A DNA stretch of 64,000 nucleotides from Onthophagus taurus. Its lineage: Eukaryota; Arthropoda; Insecta; Coleoptera; Scarabaeidae. Location: the NCBI RefSeq assembly GCF_036711975.1, contig NC_091976.1:20646001-20710000 (forward strand), written 5' to 3'. Below are positions 49,522-61,279 of this stretch, one piece after another. Within the stretch, counting starts at the first letter, position 1, and every line of letters starts with the position of its first letter. The notes beneath the pieces are model-generated. The model was not told the origin of the DNA. It ran no database searches and saw only the letters and a list, made by a program, of their open reading frames with translations. The translations under genes were made by a program, and so were the position numbers.

Positions 49522-50559
49522 TTAATGTTTTGATCCATATCCACCCCCGAATCCTCCTCCATTGCCTCCTCCAAATCCACCATCCCCATTTCCGCCTCCA
49601 CCTCCTCCTCCATGTCCTCCCCCGAATCCACCACCTCCTCCACCAAAGCCACCTCCACCGCCTCCAAATCCTCCATTTCCTCCACCTCCTCCACCGAATC
49701 CGCCGCCACCACCTCCTCCTCCTCCAACATACACAGGTTGAGGAACTGGTATTATAACAGTATTTGGAACTCTAACAGGGACTGGTTGTGGTACAACCAC
49801 TTGATAGGGCTGAGGAACCGGAACATGGACCGGAACTTGAACTGGTACTTTGACTTGAGTGGGAACAGCAACATGTACTGTTCTTGTTACTGTAACTGGT
49901 ACAGGTCTCGGAACCACTATGTGCTGTGCAACTGGTACTGCAACTGGTACAGGTCTTGGTATTGGAATGTGGATGTGTTGCGGTATTGGAACCGGAACTG
50001 GACGAGTTATGGTTACCGGTTGTGGAATAGGAACGGGTACATTTACAGTTTGGGTTACTTCGCTAATGGTAGCTCCACCACCGCCTCCACCACCTCCTCC
50101 TCCTCCTCCTCCTCCACCTCCAAATCCCCCATTTCCTCCAAATCCTCCTCCACCTCCTCCAAAACCTCCTCCACCTCCTCCGAATCCTCCTCCACCTCCT
50201 CCAAATCCACCTCCCCCAAATCCTCCACCCCCTCCTAATCCACCTCCACCATGTCCACCCCCACCAAATCCACCTCCATTTCCTCCAAATCCACCACCAT
50301 TTCCTCCAAATCCCCCTCCACCCCCTCCATGGCCTCCACCAAAATCACCACCACCATTTCCTCCACCCCCTGACGAGATACCTCGTGGAATCCTCTTATT
50401 TGCTTCATCTTTCGAATAACCAATTTGACTTATAGTTAATATTAAAAATAAAACCTAATAAAAAATAACACAAAAAAAATTAATTAATATTACGTAATAT
50501 AAAATTAACAATTTCCTATTTAAATAGAAAAGTACCTTTAATTTAATTTGTGGTTGCAT
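49522..50559 (-). CDS. Very Gly-rich / VPVPQP cuticular structural protein
   Basis: Exons 50536-50559 (MQPQIKLK) and 49522-50454, about 318 residues. The signal peptide is MQPQIKLKVLFLILTISQIGYS, then KDEANKRIPRGISSGGGG, with a KR and a PR site instead of the EKRG element. The N-terminal Gly block uses GGGGGGF and GGNGGGF units. The central block begins ATISEVTQTVNVPVPIPQP and contains His variants (IPQHIHIPIPRP and VPVAQHIVVPRP) not seen in the other members. The end of the block is PNTVIIPVPQPVYVGG, then a second Gly block ending GGYGSKH. It is a clear but older relative of copies 1-4. A TATATAAA box lies at 50626-50633. Confidence 0.85.
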
Positions 50560-50625
50560 CTTGAGGAATCTCACTTTCTTGTAATGACGATTTAGAAATG
50601 ATAACCACAGCAGGAATTTCTCGGG

Positions 50626-50633
50626 TTTATATA
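50626..50633 (-). promoter_or_regulatory. TATA box of the very Gly-rich gene
   Basis: The minus strand reads TATATAAA, 67 bases upstream of the start codon. Confidence 0.6.
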
Positions 50634-50639
50634 CCAAAA

Positions 50640-51736
50640 AGTTTTACAATTGTGAATAAACCCCAAAAATGAGGCTTTCACCCGTTTCTTTCTTTCGCCG
50701 ATCGAATCTAACTTTTTGAATAAGTTTAGAACTAAGTGAATAATAAATGCAATTACGACAACTGCAGTTAAAAGCGTTCGATTTCGTAATGTCGGTAACG
50801 TTGACAAAGTAAATCGATTCATTCCTGTTTTAGAAATACTTTATAAAGGGATTCTTTGTTAACGTTAACGTCGATCTCGAGTTGTTATAAATAACCCAGA
50901 TCGTTCGTAACGATAGTCAGAAAGTTAAATTTAGTCATTTGGTACAGATCATTAAATACGTTACATTTACATAAATTAAGCGGATTAAGGTTAATTATAA
51001 CCAACATGTATTTTAATACTTTTCATTACTATTCGTTAATTATGAAATTGAATCCAAAAATCAAACTTTCATCCTTCATTAATATGCAAAAATGAATTGA
51101 AGAGATAAAAACAGATAAAAACAATTAAGTTTGGTTATATACAAAGTGAGGCCTTTAATAAATAAAAAAAGATTTAGAAAAAAGAAGATTTAATAGATTT
51201 CAGTAAACGTAAATTTGATTTACACCATAATCTAGCTCGGTGCTATACTCTTCGATTTAATAGTTTCTTAGTTTATGATACAAAATTAGTTCAAAAAATC
51301 TTTATTAGAATATTGGGTACATTTGTCCTTCCTGAAGGCTACTATCCTCTGCAGCTAATCTGTTTGATAATAAGCTTCTACGAGCTTCTTTAGTCTCATC
51401 GGTCATGGGGCACTTAGCACGTGCAATACAACGTGAATCCATTTCATGGCAAAATTCAAAAGACTTGCATTAGATAATATATAGTAAAGATAATATAGAG
51501 ATATTAGAAGTATGAATGCAAGATGAATTATAGAGATATTATATCTCTATAATATATAATAAAGACTTGCATTATTTCCATAATGCTTGTGAGGCCGTCA
51601 TTAAAATTGTAAATAGCAATATCGGAGGCAATCCAATCCCACTTTCTTGCTACTTTAGCTATTTTTAACAGTAAGGTCAAAATACCTAGGTATATATAAT
51701 CGAGTAAAAACAAAACATAAAGACGTTACAGTTAGT
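50640..51736. other. Intergenic; contains a short perfect-arm palindrome
   Basis: No gene recognised. At 51528-51552 two 12-base arms (TTATAGAGATAT and its inverse) form a hairpin. The word AGACTTGCATTA occurs on both sides of it (about 51463 and 51566), suggesting a small insertion with duplicated flanks. Confidence 0.4.
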
Positions 51737-52165
51737 TTGGAATTTTCGACTAAGTGCGTTATAAAAATGAAGTTTTCAGACAGAAAAACGTTCCGCAAAT
51801 ATTTTCTGTCAATAAGTTCTCATTCTAGACAGTCTATAACATACTTCAAGTGCAAAAACAACCTTTTTTTTAATTCAAATGTCGCATACCTCCTTAACAT
51901 TGAACAATACGATTGGATTAGAAATCCATTCATAGAATCACCAAGTAATGTTAATTGAAGATTAACAGAAGAAGAATAACAGGATGTATTCACTGATTGT
52001 GGATTGATGATTAAACAAAAGGAACTGCCTATTGATGTCTTTTGGTTTTCTTTAAAAGAAGAACATGAGACGATATCGCAAAAAGTATTGGAGATTTTAC
52101 GTCAATTTTTAACTTCTTACTTGTGTGAGTTAGGATTTTCTACCTTCAAGACAATCAAGTCAAAA
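51737..52165 (+). mobile_element. hAT transposase C-terminal remnant
   Basis: Two frames read as the end of a ZBED5/SCAND3-type hAT transposase: IEQYDWIRNPF near 51905, then after stops FWFSLKEEHETISQKVLE and SYLCELGFSTFKTIKSKK, the dimerisation domain. At least two stops interrupt it. It belongs to a different hAT lineage from the copy at 27-1829. Confidence 0.75.
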
Positions 52166-52905
52166 AAAGAGAGAAAAAGGATATGGGTTCTCGGAGGGTA
52201 ATAAAGTTGGGTCGTACGTGAGGGCGATGGCAAAAAGAACGAACAGAGTGATGGGTTGGGTTGGGTCAGGTTTGGGGATGGAGAGAGAGAGAACTTTTGG
52301 AAGGGATGTGGGAAAAAGAAAGGTTATGTTTAAGGGCCTGGTGAGGAGCGCATTGAGGTATGGCGCAGAAGTATGAGGGTGGAAGGAATAAGGATTGCTG
52401 GAGGATGCAGTAACAAGGTATTGGCGATGGGTACTAGGGTTGGCGAGGGAGACTCCAGGGTAACCTGTATATCCTGTATGCTGATCCTGGGAAAGTGCTG
52501 GAGGGAAATCAAGGAGAGAAGGTTGATATATGGGCAAGGAGATAGAGAAGGCTATTGTAGGAGACGATATTGATGATGTAGGAGAGTGGAATATTCACTA
52601 ACTGGGATCGACAACAGAAGACTGGAGAGAATTGAGGGATAGGGACAAGGACATACAGAGACAGAAGAACTGCCAAGTATCTGATGATGGAAGCGGTCGA
52701 TGTGGAAATGTGGATGGTGGTGTATGCTGTGTGGAGAAGATTGGGAGACGCTAGAACATATGTTGAGAGGGTGTAGCGAGCTGAGGGAGGAGGCGGTAGA
52801 CAAGAGGTCGATTTTGGGAGAAGGGGTTGAGGGCAAGAGATGAATGAGGGAGGTGATTTGGGCGAAGAGCCGAGGGTATGAAGGTGGTGGAGGGTTTAGG
52901 TAAAA
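52166..52905 (+). mobile_element. 5'-truncated LINE, RT C-terminal part
   Basis: It reads SYVRAMAKRTNRVMGWVG, then ALRYGAEV.GWKE, and at the end ETLEHMLRGCSELREEAV and MREVIWAKSRGYEGGGGFR, the zinc-knuckle-containing 3' end of an insect LINE ORF2. Stops and frame breaks are present. It begins directly after the hAT remnant, so it was probably inserted into it. The purine-rich composition contrasts with the surroundings. Confidence 0.78.
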
Positions 52906-54550
52906 AATTCTAAATGAGAAAATTTAAAATTTTCCTAAGGGTTTCTCTTTCAAACTTGTGCCCAACATTGAAGAAATCGTTCAACATCAACTTCATGTTT
53001 CTCATAAACGTTGAAATTGTTATTAATATTAAAAAAAGTATTAACATAATTATGTATAGGTAACAAATTGTTATTATATAATCTGTACCACAATTATTTG
53101 TAGCACTATAAATGTGCCCTATTTTAAAAAGTTGGACAACTGCTCTAAAACCGTGTATCTTCACTTCGTGATCGTGAGACTACAACCTAAATAATTTAAC
53201 GTAATCATTTGCCCAAGGTAATATTTTCTAAATAAAATTCCTTTCTTAACAATTGAAATAGTTATTTCGGCCTATTTCTTTAAATGACTATAATAAAGCC
53301 TTTGCAAAATATTTTTTATTACCGCTTCATTAAATATGTTCTATATTGTTGCAGTGTACAGTTGCAGCATACATAATAGATGTTAAGCAAAAAAAACTGT
53401 AACACTCCAGAAAATGTATGTTAGTCGAAATTAACCTAGTTTTAGAAACCATAGTAATTGTGAATTCCTCGAATTATATAGCGAGATTTAAACGCGTACA
53501 CATCTTTAGAAATTTCTTAAAATTGTTTTCTAAAGCGGTGAGGATAACAAGTTATGTAATAATTTCATATATACAGATGATCCTTTTAACATGAGGCACT
53601 TGAAAATCAGTTCAACCCCAAAAATTACAAGAAACTTGTAGCCTTGCAGTAAGAAAAGCTGTGATTGATGCTGTTAATGGCAATTATGCAATTAGTACTA
53701 ATTAAGACAGTGTTTTACAACATTACAGTTATTACAGACAATTAGTGAACCTATTCAGTTTACTGTTCCATACCCATTGACTTACCCTGTGTAAAGAAAT
53801 ATGTTTCAAATCATTAGAATGGGTACAAAAAATTTTCAAGTATAAAAAATACTATTTAACTTTGTAGAGTTTAACATAAACCGTTATTTATATCCTTGAA
53901 CAATTTTTATTTTAAACAACTTTTTTCTCTATTGAATTTATCGTAATGAATAATAATACTTATAAGTCGTGATGTACAAATTAAAGGATTAAAAACAATG
54001 ACTATTAATAAAACGTTTATATTTTCCTTTTCCATAACTTTATGTAATTATACAATATCGATACTTTTTTACATCCTTGGATAAAGTCGTGATGAAGTAT
54101 TATTATCTATGATACATTTCTTAAGTAAATAATTGTTAATTATAAGTTACGGATCGGTGCTTATTCTCTAATTCTAATCTGCGAATGATAAATCAATGAG
54201 AACAATCGCCGATCCAAATCCGTTGCTTTCGCGTAAAAATATGTGAAAATGCAACAATGCAACACTTTTGTTCTCGCACCATTAATTATGTAAATAGGAA
54301 AGAGGTATTTTTTTCATAGAAAATGCGAAACGTGCAATAAAAGTTTGCGTACGATCTCACGTATTTGATCATGTAATTTTGAAAAGGTTACGAGGTTAAA
54401 AAACTGAAACAATTGTAAACTTATAATAGCTTTTTATTTTTAAATTATGTACAGGAGAATTAAATAATACGTTTTTTTCTGATCAATCATTTTTATAATA
54501 CTTTCTTGGTATTACTGGATTGTTTCCTTTTTAGATTTCGACGACTAAAA
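52906..54550. other. Intergenic, no gene recognised
   Basis: AT-rich, with no open frame of interest. Confidence 0.4.
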
Positions 54551-54554
54551 ACGT

Positions 54555-54561
54555 ATCACAT
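54555..54561 (-). promoter_or_regulatory. K-box 7-mer in 3'UTR
   Basis: The minus strand reads TGTGATA, 77 bases after the stop of the cuticle gene at 54638. The preceding base is A, so it is a 7-mer rather than the 8-mer of the other genes. Confidence 0.35.
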
Positions 54562-54637
54562 TGATGTTCTGGATGGAAAATTGGTCGTGATCATGGCTTA
54601 ATTTTTTTTGGTATATAACTTTTGGAGTCTTATTAAG

Positions 54638-55745
<1,108 letters not shown>

Positions 55746-55806
55746 TGAGGTGGTTTACTATACGATGTCAAAAGGTGTGTGATACCTTACCCCCAATGTC
55801 CAGCCG

Positions 55807-55814
55807 CTTTTATA
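55807..55814 (-). promoter_or_regulatory. TATA box of the distal cuticle gene
   Basis: The minus strand reads TATAAAAG, 76 bases upstream of the start codon. Confidence 0.65.
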
Positions 55815-58800
55815 CACGGCCAACGGTTGGGTGTTGTAGATACAGGGATTTACTTTCACTAGGTTTGTGATCTTCACCGTACTACCACCTCCAGTATCTC
55901 GTGTGCGTTCGCATGTTTGTTCGTACGTTTGGTATACATGTAAATGCAAAATTATACTTTTTGATACCACGCCATAACACAATTTAGTGAAAATCAGTCT
56001 TGAATTAGAATCTATGAAAAAATAGAAGTATTCATTTAGAATTAGTTAATATTAAGGTGGTAAGGGCTTTTAAGTTTTTATATAAAGATGTGGAGATATC
56101 AATAATTGATTGAATGGAATTTTTTGATTAAAATGGAATAAAAAGGTGATGAAAATAATTTTGATTATTAAAATTGATTGTGAATATTTGGAATGTTATA
56201 TGTATGTACTTATATATTATTTTATAATCTTAATGACCTTTCAAGTTTAACCACTGCATTTTAGATGGCGCTTAATGTATCGAATCTTATGCAGAAATGA
56301 GTCAAGAAATATTTTGAAAAAAGGATTTACGTAAGTTATTTACGATTCTTCCTGTTTTGGTAATATTTCTCAAAGATATTCTTCTTTCATTGCAAATAGT
56401 AACCATGTTATTCCTTTCAGTATGGACTTATATAGAAACTAGAAAAATACATTAACTCATCTAATAATATGACACAGAAAATGTTAAACTTTCTTAAATT
56501 TCTTGCCCTTATTTTTATGTTTTCTATTAAAATTAATTGGTTGCGGAAACTAAAATTATCTTTTATTAACAAAAAAACGATCTCTCCTTATATAATATTT
56601 CCATAAAAAAATAAAAACATCAACAAAAAAAAAATCAACTTTCTTTTTGTTTCATATTCATATAACAACAAAATAAACCTGCTCTACAAAACTAGTTGTG
56701 GAAAATGAAAATTGGAGCTAGACACTTTAAATACAGACATCGTAATAATTACATCCTTGCACATTCAAGATCTTAACTATACCCATTTTGTATTATATGT
56801 ATGTGTGACAAGAGAGCTTGTGGCATTTTGTAATTTGTTGTTGATCGCCTGTGGATATTCGTGACAATCTCGCTATTGCCCACGTTCGTTTCGCAACCGG
56901 TCGTTTCGATTTGGATAATTGGAGCGAATTACCTTTAACGACCAAGCTAAATCTATTGTATCGATACAAAATCATTTAAATCAAGAGGTGATAATTTAAT
57001 TTCGATAATCGCATTTTATTATTAAGTTTATTATTACGTTGTGGTTATGGTATCGAAAACCAATGGGAATTAACTCACGTTTTAATGGTGTTATTTGGTA
57101 CTCGTAATATTTTGCAATCCATTCTGAGTGTAGTTATTTTAATAAGTATTGAGTGTACACTAAGTATTAGTAATAAACTTTTAAGTATTTTCTAAAGTAG
57201 GTCAGCGTAATTAGAGATGAAAAAAAATTCTTGCGATTAGTTGTTTTGTGTATTACATTTTAATCTTTAATTTAAAATGTATTTTTCAGCTTTGACATTA
57301 AAACATAAACTTTACAAAAAAAATCTGTTAATTACTTCTTTACTTCAGAATAATTTATTTCTCGCGGAACAACATCAAACGTAAATAACGAAATTCTTCG
57401 TCTCAACATTTCTCTTCAATTCCGCAAATTTCCTGTAAATTACACACGTATATAGTTATTGCCTCCTCAATACTTAGAATCTGTGGCTCGTAGACTCGGT
57501 TTCGCAATTCATCGTCGTCGTCGTTGTCACCGCAAAATGTCTTTGATAGTTTCAATATGCCGTTAATTGCGGAAATTTCATCCGTGTACGAGATCGGCAT
57601 CTAACTACTCTCTTAAAGGGGCAGAACTCAACCGACACAACTAGAGCATATAATAGACGTTGGGTTTGCGTAAACATTTAATAATCGGCCTGCATCAACT
57701 AGAAACGTTAACGGTTCCTGTGGCTCGATCTTAAGAATTTTTAAGACGTCTAAAAGAACAACATATGGCTTACGAGGCGAACCGCGAACGACGACATTAA
57801 AATAATTATCAACACAGTTTTCTCTACCAACTAGTAAGACTTATTTGTCACGTACAATTATTTACGGTATTGTTGTTGTCTTTGGGTTATGTAATTACCC
57901 GTTGGTACATTCAGGAAACTACCAAGAAAGACGATTCTGGATAATCCGGAAAATAAGAAATATTTTATAATGTGCTTGTTGAAACATTTTTGCTAGAACG
58001 GCTCAATTTTACGGTGTTGTTATTATAAGAAGACAAAGAAAATGTCAATGCTTTCAAAATTTATTTTTGGATGACTTTAAAATTATGTATGTCAGAGGTG
58101 ATGATTGTTACTTTCCTTTCTGTTTATTGATGAAAGAAATCTATTGTATAAGATTTATGCGTTAGGTTGGGTTCGGTTTCATAATTTTTAGTGAAAGTAT
58201 TGATTTTACCGGCGACTCCACCAAAAATTATTTTAAAAAATTATTAAATTAAATATTAGGTTTTACTAGAATACTTCTATCTACATTATTGATAGAGCAA
58301 CACCATCAGAAGATGAGAAAGTTAAGCAAGTCTCTCTTAACTCTGTATTTTAACTGTATTCTCCACAATATAGTTAATTATGATGATAAATCGTAAGTTG
58401 AATTGCAGATTTTGTATTGTTATTGCTGAACGTTGTACTGGCAAGTTCAGATCTGGAAATGGTGCAATTATTGCTGTTATATACATAGATTTGAGTTTAG
58501 AGTCATATTTCTAAAATTATGTTCGAAACTTTACTGATAAAATAAGAAGAAGTTGCTCATACTCTTTCTTAACTCTAAGGACTGGTGCAAAATGAGACTC
58601 ACATCCATGAGGCAACTTTGAAATAGGAATATTGATGAATATGTTGTCCTGCGTTCTCTTACCTAATCGAAGCGGTTGCAAAAAGTGTCAAAAATGGGAA
58701 GATATGAAACATGGATTGGATTAAATGCGTCTTTAATTGAATCTTCAAAATGTATCTTCTTTTCTGGCCCTGTTATACAATCAAATAAGGCAGTAAAACT

Positions 58801-59990
58801 ATGAGTGGCTATAAAATTCAGGTTAGTGATGAAGTGTGAATAGGGATTAGGTGCTAAGGCCACTGGAACAATCTGTAAAGGGTTGTTTGTTAGAATTGTG
58901 TAGAATGAAGTTAGGATCTGGAGTCACCGTAATGGTAATACACAAAATGAGATGATAAACATTTCAATCCACTGTCTGATATTATAGGTTAAATCCTCAC
59001 GGGTTGCCATGGTGTAATTGCGGTCGATATATACCGATTTTGAAGGATTGAGAAGTAAGGGCTGAGAGTAGATATTTATGGAGATTAGCAAAGGAAGTGA
59101 AATACGTATTAATGGGTTTGAGTTACTGGTTTTTTGTTATATTGAGGTTTAGCCTGCAAAAAAGTAGTTATTGTGATTGTGATCCCACATTATTTGCTGG
59201 TGAGGTTGTAATGAAAAATAATATTTTTAGATATTTGAAAGTATGGAGTATCCTGACGTAGTAACACTCTGGGAACCATGTAATAAATTGCTGGTCGTTG
59301 GAATAGGTGCTTAGCCTTACTGGAGGAGTTATGGGCACCATCAAAGTATTTTGATGAAGGTGAGTATCAACCCGGCATAAATGTTGATGCAAAATATCCG
59401 ATGATGCAAATTCTCAGTCTTGAATGACATACATATTGGTTAAATACCTAACCCAACCCAACCAAGTACCTGTTGTGCAAATCATTAAGTTATAAGTTAC
59501 TGACAGCATTTGCTAGCAGATCCTTCAAAAGATCACTTTGATATCAACGTCTGTAATGGTATATCATCTCTAAAAAATTATTCAGAATTTAAGAAATTGA
59601 ATCAGAATTGGAACAAATACTTTACCACGTTTACTCAGATTAACACCGAGGCAAAATGGCAAATAATACTTGGGTGTCAATTGAGTGAAAAGAAGCCTTT
59701 GACGAGGTAGATCAGAAGTGAAGAAATAAAGTGTAGCCTATGATCAATGTAGCTGAAGAATCCAAGAATAACGGGATTGATATTCTAGATTATTTTTAGT
59801 AATTCAACAGATAAGACAGAAAAGAATCCGCGGATCAGTTTTGTTATTGTGTGTGGTTAAAATTGTAATCTAAAGAATAAGAAATGATATTGAATTATGA
59901 TTTGCTGGTTTTGATGATTTGATTTGATGAAACCTTTGATGGTCCTAATATACGTTAACCCATCACAAAATTTTCAAGTACTTTTTCGAT
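55815..59990. other. Long intergenic stretch, no gene recognised
   Basis: No convincing gene. The minus-strand frame 57403-57600 (66 codons, with an acidic run DNDDDDEL) is not recognised and has no clear splice context. A CCCAACCCAACC tract lies near 59451. Confidence 0.35.
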
Positions 59991-59999
59991 TATTTGGAC

Positions 60000-60735
60000 T
60001 TAAATTTTTTGAATGGTTACTTAGATGTTGTGTTTCAAGACCTCGATCGTCTCTGGATGGTAAGCGTAACATTTATTCTTAACGGCTCCTTACAAAAAAT
60101 AGTCCAACGGGCTCAAATCACAACTCCGAGACGGCCAACTAACATCAGATTTACGGCTGATTATTCGATTTTCGAAAATAGATATCAAAAGAGTAATTGT
60201 TACATTGGCTGTGTGGCAAGTAGCCACACGTCCTGTTGAAACTAAATGTCTCATCGACAGTGTCATCCTCTTCAATTTTTGGAAATAAATGTTTGTTGCC
60301 AAAATTTGCACCAAAGTCGTTTTAGGTGCATCGGCTTCTCAATGATGTCGTTTGGATTTTCTGAGCCGTAAATGCGAAAATTTTGCTTATTGACAAGACG
60401 TCCGATGTGGAAAAAAGCTTTATCTGAAAAGATGGTTTTTCGGTAAAAATGCTCATCTTCGGCCAAGCAATGTAGCCCATTGGGAGAACCAAAAACTCAT
60501 CGGATGGTCATGTGGCTTCAGTTCTTGGGCTAATTAAATTTTGTAACCTTTCATACTAAGGTCTTTATGCAAAATATTCCTGACAGAAGTGCGAGAAATG
60601 TTCAGTTCCTGAGAGGTTGATGGATGTTTCTGTGTAAATTTCTTAGAGTTTGGGTTGAAGACCATTTTGGATGTAAGTTTTCAATATTTGCCATCTCCGT
60701 TCAGGTGTAAAGCTTCCCATTTGGCAAATGTCAAA
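60000..60735 (-). mobile_element. Decayed Tc1/mariner-superfamily transposase
   Basis: The minus strand gives, in order and in shifting frames, ERRWQILKTYIQN (about 60700), DEHFYRKTIFSDKAFFHIGR, GSENPNDIIEKPMH, GRVATCHTANVTITLL and WPSRSCDLSPLDYFL (about 60100). These are the first Asp block, the middle part and the third catalytic block of an insect Tc1/mariner-type transposase. Several frame breaks and stops make it an old copy, unrelated in age to the young element at 10515. Confidence 0.8.
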
Positions 60736-60925
60736 CATACAACTAATTTTCTGTCAATTCGTGAATGTCATTTACGAAAACTAAGAGAGGTATATCCGAA
60801 AATATGAAAATTTGATGAATTTGTTGCTTTTTCAAGTTATTAACCCTAGGATAATTAACTAATAAAATAACTATAGTAACTAAATGCTCTCCGGGCCTGA
60901 GAGACTCGGTTTATGCATCCTAGGG

Positions 60926-61245
60926 TTAATGGTAACAGTCGGGAATCGGAGCATTTTACAAAAAGTTTTAGAACAAAAGTTGTAGCAAATTTCATTCTTA
61001 ACAATATTGCTCTCTTTCACTTTTGCTCTTAGATGAGTCAATATCAAGAAAATAACGAAATTTGATTTATTTCGTGGTATTACTAGTTATTAATGGCAAT
61101 CAGAGCATTTTACAACAAAGCTTTTAGAACAAAAGTTGTATACAATAGTATTCTTAAAAATATTCCTTTCTTTCATTTTTGCTCTCAGATGCGTCAATAT
61201 TGAGAAAAATACGAAAATATGAAAATTGAATGAATTTGTGACGGG
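60926..61245. repeat. Tandem duplication, about 154-bp unit
   Basis: GAGCATTTTACAA..AAGTTTTAGAACAAAAGTTGTA-type sequence starts at about 60949 and again at 61103, with similar following text (CATTTTTGCTCTCAGATG, TCAATAT..AGAAAAT). A piece resembling the unit's end lies at 60800-60840, so a third partial copy may precede. Confidence 0.7.
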
Positions 61246-61279
61246 TTGTTTTGTCCAATAACGATCCTGTTTCATGAAC

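Noticed and set aside
52252-52271. TTGGGTTGGGT tract considered as telomere-like
   Set aside because: It is explained as coding sequence of the LINE (RVMGWVGSG).
57403-57600. Minus-strand 65-residue frame with an acidic run
   Set aside because: Could be an exon, but no partner exon, signal peptide or motif was found.
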